A DNA stretch of 37,313 bases, taken from Natrinema soli. Its GTDB lineage: Archaea; Halobacteriota; Halobacteria; Halobacteriales; Natrialbaceae. The translations under genes were made by a program, and so were the position numbers. The notes under the pieces were generated by a model. That model saw only the letters and a program-made list of their open reading frames with translations. It was not told the origin of the DNA and did no database searches. The stretch covers positions 1-37,313 of the forward strand of contig NZ_JAQIVI010000137.1 of NCBI RefSeq assembly GCF_028618695.1. The letters are read 5' to 3'. Shown here piece by piece: positions 17,253 to 25,567 of the stretch; position 1 is the first letter of the stretch; the number at the start of each line of letters is the position of its first letter.

Positions 17253-18446
17253 ATGTCCGAAAAGCCTTTAGGGGACATTACAGTTATCGATCTGACACAG
17301 GCCGTCGCAGGCCCGTGTGCAACGAGTTTGCTGGCAGATTTCGGCGCGGATGTCGTTTCGATTGAACCGCCGGGCGGCGGTTCTGAACGGAAGTACGGCG
17401 ATGGGTCGACAATGCCAAACTTCGGCCGGAACAAACGGTCTCTCGTGTTAGACCTCAAGACTGCCGAGGGAACCGATGTCCTCCACCGGCTCGTCAAGGA
17501 CGCCGATGTCCTCGTCCATAACAATCGGCCGGGGAAGATGGCTGACCTCGGTGCCGACTACGAGACTCTCGCCAAGATCAACCCCCAACTAATCTACTGT
17601 TCGATTACCGGCTACGGCGAGGACGGTCCCTACCGCAACCGGCCGGGGTTCGATCCGCTCGCTCAGGCAATGTCCGGACTAATGTGGGTGACTGGCGAAC
17701 CCGACCGGAAGCCCTCGCGTATCGGCGCGTCGACGGTTGACATCGGAACCGGTATTTACGCTGCCTTTGCTATCTGGCCCGCACTCCGACATGTGCGACG
17801 GACTGGAGAAGGCCAGAAAATCGAAGCCTCGCTGTTCGATACTGCGGCCGTATTCATGGGCCACTGGTACACCCAATACGACAAAACCGGCGAGCAACCC
17901 CAGCGTCAGGGCCACTCTTGGGAATTATACGCCCCTTCTGGCATTTTCCAGACTGGAACCGACCCGATCTACCTGTCAACGCCTTTCCAACACCTCTGGG
18001 AGCGCGTTTGTCATGCCGTTGATCGCCCCAACTGGATCGACGATCCACGATTCGAGACGACCGAAGATCGGCTAAAAAACCGGAGCGAACTAATCGCTGT
18101 ACTCGAGTCGGAGTTTCACGACTACACTCGCGACGAACTAATTGACACGTTTCTCGAAGCGGGTGTGCCGGCAGCAGAACTTCAGACAGTGGCCGAGGCT
18201 GCCAAAGACGAACATCTTCACGAGCGCGGAACGCTCACGCAAATCGAGGATGTCGACGGAGAGGAGGTGACCGCTACCGCTATGCCCGTCGTCCTCTCGG
18301 AGACGCCGGGTACCATTGAGCGCGGCCCGCCAGCACTCGGCGAGGATTCGGCAGACATTCTGCTCGAGTATGGGTTTGACGACGAGACAATCAACACGCT
18401 CCTCGAGCAGGAGGTCGTCCGTGATGGGCAACGCGGGGATGAGTAG
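17253..18446 (+). CDS. class III (CaiB/BaiF) CoA-transferase, paralogue 2
   Basis: The 397-residue enzyme is co-linear with paralogue 1 over nearly its whole length. It conserves GADVVSIEPPGGG, NKRSLVLDLK and the catalytic Asp163 (TVDIGTGIYAAFA). ATG 17253 is chosen over an upstream TTG-initiated frame; a TATA-like gttttg lies 27 bases before it. It is followed after 82 bases by paralogue 3 on the same strand. Pairs of CaiB-like subunits can act as heteromers (for example the benzylsuccinate and malate CoA-transferases), so paralogues 2 and 3 might form one enzyme, though both keep the catalytic Asp. Confidence 0.88.
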   Translation: MSEKPLGDITVIDLTQAVAGPCATSLLADFGADVVSIEPPGGGSERKYGDGSTMPNFGRNKRSLVLDLKTAEGTDVLHRLVKDADVLVHNNRPGKMADLGADYETLAKINPQLIYCSITGYGEDGPYRNRPGFDPLAQAMSGLMWVTGEPDRKPSRIGASTVDIGTGIYAAFAIWPALRHVRRTGEGQKIEASLFDTAAVFMGHWYTQYDKTGEQPQRQGHSWELYAPSGIFQTGTDPIYLSTPFQHLWERVCHAVDRPNWIDDPRFETTEDRLKNRSELIAVLESEFHDYTRDELIDTFLEAGVPAAELQTVAEAAKDEHLHERGTLTQIEDVDGEEVTATAMPVVLSETPGTIERGPPALGEDSADILLEYGFDDETINTLLEQEVVRDGQRGDE

Positions 18447-18496
18447 GGATAGCCAACGGTTCGCGAGGAATTAAATCACTGACGGAACACAGCCAA

Positions 18497-18505
18497 ACTA
18501 TTTTA
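18497..18505 (+). promoter_or_regulatory. TATA box of the third CoA-transferase gene
   Basis: The sequence actatttta ends 23 bases before ATG 18529, inside the 82-base gap. It suggests that paralogue 3 can be transcribed separately from paralogue 2. Confidence 0.5.
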
Positions 18506-18528
18506 GCAGCCAGGATGAAAGCTACGGT

Positions 18529-19707
18529 ATGGGTCAGACGCCACTGACAGCGACGACTGTACTCGACCTCTCGCAGGGAATCGCCGGCCCGATGGCAGCG
18601 ACATTGCTCGCCGATTTCGGCGCCAACGTTGTCTCCGTAGAACCGCCGGGCGGTGCAACTGAACGGAAACTCTCTGGCGGCGCTGCATTTCCGAACGTCA
18701 GTCGAAATAAACGCTCGATCGTATTAGATCTCAAGAGCGAAGAGGGGACTGAGGTCCTCCACCGACTCGTCGAGGACGCAGATGTCCTTGTCCACAACAA
18801 CCGGCCAGGGAAAATGGCTGACCTCGGTGCCGACTACGAGACTCTCGCTGAGATCAACCCCCAACTAATCTACTGTTCGATCACCGGCTACGGCGAGGAC
18901 GGCCCCTATCGCGACAGACCAGGAATCGATCCACTGGCGCAAGCTGCCTCGGGCATGATGTCGACGACAGGTGAACCCGACCGGAAGCCCTCACGTATCG
19001 GCCCCCCGACGATTGATTCCGGGACCGGTACCTACGCCGCCTTTGCCATCGTCATGGCGCTGTGGCACGCGAACCAGACCGGTCAGGGCCAGAAAGTCGA
19101 AGCGACCCTCTTCGACACCGCAGCCACATATATGAGCGACTGGTACACCCAGTACAGCATGCACGGCAACGTCCCAAGCCGGCGTGGTCACTCTTGGGAG
19201 CAGTACGCGCCCTCAGGCGTGTTCGAGACGGCCACCGACCCGATCTACCTCGCCACGCCGGCCCAGCCGCTGTGGGAGCGGTTCGCGAACGCCATCGACC
19301 GACCCGACTGGATCGACGACTCGCGATTCGAGACAAACGAGAAGAGACTCAAAAATCGCGACGTCCTCTTCGAGGAAATTGAGGAAAAGTTCGCCTCTCA
19401 CGACCGTGCGGCGCTGCTGGAGCAATTGCTCGAAGCGGGTGTGCCGGCCGCGGAGCTCCAGACGGTGGCCCAGGCCGCGAGGGACAAACACCTCCACGAG
19501 CGAGGCACTCTCCGTTGGATCGAGGACGGCAATGGCGACGAAGTGATCGCTGCGACAACGCCTGTCAAGCTCTCGGAAACGCCAGGCGAGGTGATGTCGG
19601 TCTCGCCAGGCCTAGGCGAACACACCCGCGAGGTGTTGGCGGAGTTCGCGTACGACGACAAAGAGATCAACCGCTTGCTCAACGAGGGTATTGTACAGGC
19701 TGAGTAA
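18529..19707 (+). CDS. class III (CaiB/BaiF) CoA-transferase, paralogue 3
   Basis: The 392-residue enzyme has the same architecture as the two upstream copies, with GANVVSVEPPGG, NKRSIVLDLK and Asp163 in TIDSGTGTYAAFA. The substrate-lining segment differs: TYMSDWYTQYSMHGNVPSRRG replaces the FMGHWYTQYDKTGEQP-type segment shared by paralogues 1 and 2, so it may prefer another acid. A central DNA stretch is almost identical to paralogue 2 while flanks are more diverged. It ends 12 bases before the convergent MATE gene stop. Confidence 0.88.
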   Translation: MGQTPLTATTVLDLSQGIAGPMAATLLADFGANVVSVEPPGGATERKLSGGAAFPNVSRNKRSIVLDLKSEEGTEVLHRLVEDADVLVHNNRPGKMADLGADYETLAEINPQLIYCSITGYGEDGPYRDRPGIDPLAQAASGMMSTTGEPDRKPSRIGPPTIDSGTGTYAAFAIVMALWHANQTGQGQKVEATLFDTAATYMSDWYTQYSMHGNVPSRRGHSWEQYAPSGVFETATDPIYLATPAQPLWERFANAIDRPDWIDDSRFETNEKRLKNRDVLFEEIEEKFASHDRAALLEQLLEAGVPAAELQTVAQAARDKHLHERGTLRWIEDGNGDEVIAATTPVKLSETPGEVMSVSPGLGEHTREVLAEFAYDDKEINRLLNEGIVQAE

Positions 19708-19719
19708 AATCGGTCCCAG

Positions 19720-21123
19720 CTACTCCTCCTCGTACACTGTCTCACCCGAGATGCTGCCGCGTTCGACCATAAGCGATCGCGCGCGGCCGACCCACTGTCG
19801 CCGGTAGAACACGATGCCGACAAGACACGTCCGACAGATGTAATCCGCCACGATTGACGCGTAGACCGCCGTGACCCCGTACCCGAGTCTGATGCCGCCA
19901 ATGTATGAGATGCCTAGTAAGAAGACACCAGTACCGGTCAGCCGTGAGAGAAACGGTGTCACGGTATCACTGCCGCCTCGCAGCGACCCGGCCATGACGA
20001 CCGCGGCCGCAATTAGAAAGGCCGTGATGGCGTAAATTCGAGTGAACTGGACGGCGTAGTCGAACGTGCCGGTGTCGATCGAGAACACCCCAACGAACCC
20101 CTCAGCACCGAAGTAGAGCCCGATTCCGAGGAGGCCAATGGTGCTGACGGCCAAAAGCGTCGTCGTCAGGCCATCGGCATAAGCTTGGACCGGGTCGTCA
20201 CGGCCAAGAGCCTGTCCGACAAGAACGTTCGCAGCGACGCTGTACCCTCGTGACAGTGGAGCAGCAACCTGCTGGTACATTCGTCGGCCTATGTGGTAGG
20301 CCGCGTTCACCTCTGTACCGAAGACGAGTAGGATCGCATTGAACGGGAACTGGGCGGCAATCTCCGAACAACCCTCCGCGATACGCGGGCAGGAGAGCAT
20401 GAGTAGCTGTTTCGTCAGGACCATCTGGGTGGGAGCCACAAACGTGAACGGACTCCGCGGGTGATAGATGATGCCGAGGAACAGCGTCGCGGCGACGATA
20501 TCGGACACCGCGCTTGCGACGGCGACGCCGACGATCGCCAGTTCGGGTGCTGGGCCGACGCCGAACGCCAGTGCTATCGATCCGATGATGTTCAGGACGT
20601 TCGCAAACGCGTTGACGAGCATTACCGTATACGTATCCCCCGTTCCCTGTATCGCGCGCGCACCGATCAGCGTCACGATCGACGCGGGTGCAGCGGTCAA
20701 GATAATCGTGAGGTACGCCGCACCAATCCGGACCACGTCAGCCTCGGAACCCATGACAGCGATTGCGTCTGCGCTGAACGTGAGGCCGAATATCGAGAGC
20801 GGCAGCCCGAAGACGGTGCCGAGGAGCAGCGCCTGGGTGATTGCTTCGTCGCGGTTGATCGTCGCGTCGCTGCCCGTGTCCTGGCTCGAGAGGACGATTG
20901 CGCTGTCACCGATTCCGAGTCCGATTTGAAGCGAAATCCGCGCGTATAGGTCGGCAAGACCGACCGCGGAGATGGCTGCGGGCGAAAAGAATCCGGCGAT
21001 GACGATATCTGTCGTCCGCATCAACGTTCTGAGAATCTGCTCGATCATTACCGGAGATGACAAAGCGAAGATACGTCGCCACTGTTGTCCGAGCATTCGA
21101 AGCTGAGTCTCTCTTTCCGTCAC
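19720..21123 (-). CDS. MATE-family multidrug/cation efflux transporter
   Basis: The 467-residue membrane protein shows about twelve hydrophobic segments in two similar halves. Family-typical patterns are SSPVMIEQILRTLMRTTDIVIAG at the start, GARAIQGTGDTYTVMLVN mid-way and VLVGQALGRDDPVQAYADG opening the second half. It would expel an organic cation or other small molecule using Na+ or H+. The start is a GTG at 21123, supported by a TATA-like caaaataatc at 21151-21160; the next ATG is nine codons inside. It is convergent with the CoA-transferase pair and has no operon partner. Confidence 0.9.
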   Translation of the reverse strand: MTERETQLRMLGQQWRRIFALSSPVMIEQILRTLMRTTDIVIAGFFSPAAISAVGLADLYARISLQIGLGIGDSAIVLSSQDTGSDATINRDEAITQALLLGTVFGLPLSIFGLTFSADAIAVMGSEADVVRIGAAYLTIILTAAPASIVTLIGARAIQGTGDTYTVMLVNAFANVLNIIGSIALAFGVGPAPELAIVGVAVASAVSDIVAATLFLGIIYHPRSPFTFVAPTQMVLTKQLLMLSCPRIAEGCSEIAAQFPFNAILLVFGTEVNAAYHIGRRMYQQVAAPLSRGYSVAANVLVGQALGRDDPVQAYADGLTTTLLAVSTIGLLGIGLYFGAEGFVGVFSIDTGTFDYAVQFTRIYAITAFLIAAAVVMAGSLRGGSDTVTPFLSRLTGTGVFLLGISYIGGIRLGYGVTAVYASIVADYICRTCLVGIVFYRRQWVGRARSLMVERGSISGETVYEEE

Positions 21124-21942
21124 TACAGTATGCTCACGAGGAGTTCAGTTGATTATTTTGGTTCTGGAATCACTGTCGTTGCCGACTACCGGTACGTCGC
21201 TCTGGGCATTTACCATCCCTCGTACCTTTCCCTGGCACCACGCTGTACGGTGAGGAGCCAGAAGCTGAGGAGTCGGTGACTTTCCCAGTACAGACATGGC
21301 ATCCCCCTTGGCTCTCAAGAAAGCGAAGGCATAACACCAACCAGTCAGCCCTAAATGGTATTTACCATGGGTAAAATATGCATGGAGGGTTGGCGAGTGG
21401 ATCCGGACTGTTTTACACCCATATGATCGTAATAGGATTGTGCTTCCTGTGATATAGAGTTTGTATTGCTGTATGATATCGATGTTCAGGTGTTGGAATC
21501 CGTCTAATTGTGTCTCAGTAACGTTCGATCGTATAAATTTACTCATCGAAAACTCGACTAGAGGTTTGTTAGGTGGAATAACATTCTTGGAAAGATGACC
21601 ACTGTCTCGAGCGTCAATCTTTCTGCAGATTTAATTGTTTGAATCCAAATCGTGGCGATTCACCGGCCTACCGATCTGGCGAGGAGGTTCTCGAGTTCCG
21701 GATGTTAAGTACTCTTCGGGTATTTTTCACCAGTAAATCTGCATGTAGAAGGTATTACGCGACAACGAAGGGGATAACCTCATGAGCCAGTTTCTTATCG
21801 AGACTCCAGCGCATCTCCAGAGGTATGGAATTCCTGTAAATAACGGACACTGGCACGATGGGTGGATGACTGGTGAGGAGTGAATGGCGACCGTCACTAG
21901 GGAAAGGTATGAGCCGCAGGCCTACAAGATGCAGAGGTATGA
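21124..21942. other. AT-rich region without a convincing gene
   Basis: About 820 bases of lower GC. A - strand frame at 21145-21546 is open for 133 codons but overlaps the MATE promoter and lacks acidic composition. No inverted ends of a mobile element were recognised. It may be decayed sequence linked to the broken permease that follows. Confidence 0.3.
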
Positions 21943-22360
21943 ATGAAGAGAATGTCGAAGATCCCCCTCTTTGGTACCTGCGCACGGTGCTTGATAGTGT
22001 CAATTTGTGTTTACGTTTGGGTGCGCGATCATCTTCTAAGGGAGCACCACTTGCTACATTTGATCTACAGCATCGCACAGACTCTATTCAGTATTCTGGT
22101 GCTCAGTAGTGGCGTCATGAACTACTCGTTCGAAATCACCGGTGAGAAACTCGAGACTGACCAACTGTACTAGGTAGCAGCGTTCACCACGCTGCCCATT
22201 GGTGTCGGAACGACCATGTACGTAGTCTCCAGCTTGCACGAACTGCAAAAAAGGAGGAGTTGAATCTATCAAGACGACTGATTACGTCTTCGTAGCGGCG
22301 TTCATCACGACCATTTTCTACCTGATGAGATCAGGTTTGCAACCTAAAACCAACCGATAG
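21943..22360 (+). pseudogene. decayed N-terminal part of a TRAP (TAXI-type) fused permease
   Basis: Translation gives segments parallel to the N-terminal region of the intact permease at 23619. YSIAQTLFSILVLSSGVMNYSFE parallels GLARPLFGVIVLGGAITAYTIE, and TTMYVVSSLHELQ parallels TTVYVILNFQELQ. TTDYVFVAAFITTIFYLM parallels QVDYVIAAVFIATILYLT, in the same order and spacing. The copy is broken by TAG at about 22171 and a frameshift near 22255, and ends at TAG 22358-22360. The remaining two thirds of the permease are missing. It looks like the relic of a former copy lying in front of the intact transporter pair. Confidence 0.6.
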
Positions 22361-22477
22361 TGACTATGAATCGGCGAACATTCTGAGGAAATCCCTAGAG
22401 GGCTGGGCTCGGTCTTACTTGGTTACAACAAATGGCTGGTTGAACACTGTCATTAGACACCATGTACGACCGATCGC

Positions 22478-22487
22478 AATATTTATT
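22478..22487 (+). promoter_or_regulatory. TATA box of the TRAP transporter genes
   Basis: The sequence aatatttatt lies 35-44 bases before ATG 22522, and a possible Shine-Dalgarno aggag lies at 22506-22510. Both support ATG 22522 over the upstream in-frame ATG at 22462. Confidence 0.45.
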
Positions 22488-22521
22488 GTGGCACATCATC
22501 TCAGTAGGAGTGAAACAAGCA

Positions 22522-23541
22522 ATGAACCACGATAACTATTCACTAATGAGTCGACGTAACGCTCTTCGAACAGTAGGTGCAGCTGGCATCACTTCCATCG
22601 CTGGTTGCAGTTCTGGCGGAGGGGGATCCGAGAACTGGGTGATGGGAACAAGTGAACAGGGTTCTTCAACGTTCTCGATTGGACAGGCTCTCCAAAGCGT
22701 TATTCGAGAGCACAGCGATCAAGTCAATCTCTCCGCCCAATCCTCGGGAGGACAGGTAGCCAATACCCGATCCCTTGGGAATGATTACGATCTGGCCATT
22801 ATTTCGAATAACCTTCATTATGATGCCCTTCAAGAGGCGGGCCCCTTCGAGGACCAACCTCCAAGTAATCCACTTTGGACCGGTTTCTCCGTTACTGGTG
22901 CAGAGTGTTTCATGCTGACCACTGCAGACAGTGACATCGAAACGTACGACGATCTCACGGGCCAAACAATCACAACCTTCGGAACTGGTTCCGCACTCTA
23001 TCAATTGACGATGACCGTGTTTGAAGAGCTCGGCATTAAAGGCGACTACGAGCATCGTGAGATTCCACTAAATGAATTCGGATCCGCGCTGGAAAACGGC
23101 CGTATTGAGGCCTGTGGTGGATATACCACACTCCGCGGTACTTCCGCATCCGGTGGTATGCAAGAACTGATGAATCGGGTTGACCTGAAGGCTGTCAAGA
23201 TGACTGACGAACAGCGAGAACAGGTCTCTGGCCTCACGTCTCCACCAATCGAAACAATTCAACCGGAACCGTTCGAGAATGTTAACGAAGTTACTGCTTG
23301 GACCGACACTTCAAATATTATTTATAGCGACCATCTTTCTGCAGATATCGTTGAACATGTGACACAGAGCTGGATTGAGAACTGGGACCAGGTCAAAGAA
23401 ACTTACGGTGGTGTCCTGGACGCAACCGACGAAGCCCTCGTAAGTGGTTTTCTCCCTGACTTTACTATCCACCCTGGTGCAGCCGCATACCTCGAAGGCA
23501 GAGGTATTTCTCTTGACGAATGGTCAATTGGATCCGGGTGA
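22522..23541 (+). CDS. TAXI-family TRAP transporter substrate-binding lipoprotein
   Basis: The 339-residue receptor starts with SRRNALRTVGAAGITSIAGC: twin Arg at 11-12 and a lipobox with Cys29, so it is probably Tat-exported and lipid-anchored outside the membrane. The mature part has the TAXI fold landmarks: GTSEQGSSTFSIGQALQSVI near the N-terminus, a DLTGQTITTFGTGSALY ligand-loop region and the EACGGYTTLRG segment. TAXI receptors bind dicarboxylates or amino acids such as glutamate. The gene is 77 bases upstream of its permease. Its codons are AT-richer than those of the flanking metabolic genes, suggesting a different origin. Confidence 0.88.
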   Translation: MNHDNYSLMSRRNALRTVGAAGITSIAGCSSGGGGSENWVMGTSEQGSSTFSIGQALQSVIREHSDQVNLSAQSSGGQVANTRSLGNDYDLAIISNNLHYDALQEAGPFEDQPPSNPLWTGFSVTGAECFMLTTADSDIETYDDLTGQTITTFGTGSALYQLTMTVFEELGIKGDYEHREIPLNEFGSALENGRIEACGGYTTLRGTSASGGMQELMNRVDLKAVKMTDEQREQVSGLTSPPIETIQPEPFENVNEVTAWTDTSNIIYSDHLSADIVEHVTQSWIENWDQVKETYGGVLDATDEALVSGFLPDFTIHPGAAAYLEGRGISLDEWSIGSG

Positions 23542-23618
23542 ATGTTTCACTACACGCCACATATAGCCTCAGTTAGTGAACAAGTATAACACTACCAGTG
23601 ATTGGACTTAATAACATA

Positions 23619-25565
23619 ATGAGATTGTCAAACCAGTCAGCGAAACTCCCTTCCCTTCGATCAATAACTCATATTACCACAATTCAGTATATAATTGCCA
23701 TTGCCTTCTGGGCATTCGTATCTTGGCAAACGATTGAACAGGGACTTGCAAGGCCCCTATTCGGTGTTATCGTGCTTGGGGGCGCAATCACGGCTTATAC
23801 TATCGAGAATATCCACGAAGCAAGACAGAAAGAACAGACTGATCGGACTGGAGCTCTGGTTTTCTCGCTAGTAGCTAATGTAATTACCACTGTGTATGTT
23901 ATTTTGAATTTTCAAGAGCTCCAGACAGTCCGTGTAGGATATGGTACTCAGGTCGATTATGTCATTGCAGCCGTGTTTATCGCTACCATTCTCTACCTAA
24001 CCTACGATGCATATGGTACAGCGTTTGTAGGGATGATTGTTGCAGTCATTTTCTACAGTCAGTTTGGGTATCTCTTCCCATCTTGGCTCTACCACGGTGG
24101 CCTAAGCATCGAACGTGGCCTTCAGGTTGGAATTCTGGACTTTCAAGGAATCTATGGGACCCTCACTCAAGTCATGGGAACGATGGTTGCACCATTCCTT
24201 TTGCTAGCCGGCTTACTCCGTAGTTTCGGTGGATTCGGACTGATTGTCCGCGGCGCATTCTGGCTTTCAAGTCGGGTGAAAACCGGCGTCGGCCAGATGG
24301 CCGTTGTCAGCAGTCTGTTAATTGGATCGATCAATGGGAGTGCCTTAGCGAACACAACAATCACCGGGTCCTTCACAATCCCGGTTCTGAAGAGTACGGG
24401 CATCAAGAAAGAACAGGCCGCCGCAATAGAAGCTGTCGCATCCTCGGGTGGACAAATTATGCCACCAGTGATGGGTGTCGCTGCCTTCCTTATGGCGGAC
24501 ATTCTCGCTCGACCCCTTCTGGATATATTTGTGGCCGCTGCTGTCCCAGCATTGATCTTCTACCTCACAATCTCCATATCTGTCTACCAGATCAACAAAC
24601 GGGAAACAAACACTCAGCTACTCTCGAGATCCCGGGTTATCGAAGAAATTCCCGAGATGCGGGAGTGGCTGAAGTCAGAGCATCCCCGCCAGGACGCATT
24701 TGGTTATCGCCTTCTTGAGGTTCTACAATTCCTCATTCCAATTGGAGTTCTCTTCTATCAATTAGGCATCGCTCGAGCGACTGTGATGCGTGCAGGGATG
24801 TTCTCTGCAGGTACAATGGTTCTCACTGGGTTTGCATTCCTGATTGTAAGTAATCTCCTGGACCCGACAATGGAACTCAATGCAATTCCACAATCAGCAC
24901 TTTCACAGTTCGGAAACGGGATCCGAGACGGAATAGAGTCGCTCGCCCCACTTACGGTCGTCGTTGCGGCGATCGGACTGATGGTCGATACGTTGTTCAC
25001 CACCGGATTACCCGCCACTCTTGCGTTTGCTCTCATTGATATATCCGGCGGCATATTACCCGTCTTGCTTGGCATGACGATGGTTCTCTGTATCATCCTT
25101 GGGATGGGTATGCCAACGAGTGCATCATATCTCGTTGTTGCACTCCTCATCGCGCCTAACCTAATTGATTTCGGTATCCCAGAACTACCAGCTCATTTCT
25201 TCGTGCTCTACTTTGCAATTTTGGCTGCCATCACTCCACCAATTGCCCCAGGAATTGTTATCGCCAGTGGAATTGCTGATGCTGACTTTTGGAAAAGTTG
25301 TGCCGAAGCGATGAAAATAGCAATTCCTGTATTTATCCTTCCCTTCGCATTCATTTATAACCCTCAACTGGTTTCACCAAATGTCTCACTGAACACCATC
25401 ATAACGGCGGTAGCAGTGATCACCGGTACGGCTATACTCTCTATTGGTCTCAACTCGAAGGGATTCAGCTCACGACTGCCATCAAAGGTAACGCCAGTTG
25501 TCGGCAATCTCGCTCAAATAGGGGTGATTCTCGTCGGTATCGTAATTATGGTGGTTCCAAAATAA
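23619..25565 (+). CDS. TRAP transporter fused permease (DctQM-like, 4TM/12TM)
   Basis: The 648-residue membrane protein fuses the small four-helix subunit (about residues 25-150) with the large DctM subunit (about 150-640). DctM features include GSINGSALANTTITGSFTIP, SGGQIMPPVMGVAAFLMA, GMGMPTSASYLVVALL and AAITPPIAPGIVIASG, which form the ion- and substrate-binding hairpins. Fused permeases pair with TAXI receptors, encoded just upstream. ATG 23619 is preferred over GTG 23598. The stop codon ends two bases before the left end of an IS1595-type element, so the native C-terminus could have been altered, though length is normal. Confidence 0.9.
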   Translation: MRLSNQSAKLPSLRSITHITTIQYIIAIAFWAFVSWQTIEQGLARPLFGVIVLGGAITAYTIENIHEARQKEQTDRTGALVFSLVANVITTVYVILNFQELQTVRVGYGTQVDYVIAAVFIATILYLTYDAYGTAFVGMIVAVIFYSQFGYLFPSWLYHGGLSIERGLQVGILDFQGIYGTLTQVMGTMVAPFLLLAGLLRSFGGFGLIVRGAFWLSSRVKTGVGQMAVVSSLLIGSINGSALANTTITGSFTIPVLKSTGIKKEQAAAIEAVASSGGQIMPPVMGVAAFLMADILARPLLDIFVAAAVPALIFYLTISISVYQINKRETNTQLLSRSRVIEEIPEMREWLKSEHPRQDAFGYRLLEVLQFLIPIGVLFYQLGIARATVMRAGMFSAGTMVLTGFAFLIVSNLLDPTMELNAIPQSALSQFGNGIRDGIESLAPLTVVVAAIGLMVDTLFTTGLPATLAFALIDISGGILPVLLGMTMVLCIILGMGMPTSASYLVVALLIAPNLIDFGIPELPAHFFVLYFAILAAITPPIAPGIVIASGIADADFWKSCAEAMKIAIPVFILPFAFIYNPQLVSPNVSLNTIITAVAVITGTAILSIGLNSKGFSSRLPSKVTPVVGNLAQIGVILVGIVIMVVPK

Positions 25566-25567
25566 TT

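Noticed and set aside
21145..21546. 133-codon open frame on the - strand upstream of the MATE gene
   Set aside because: It overlaps the probable MATE promoter, is not acidic, and has no recognisable domain; the region is AT-rich and looks non-coding.
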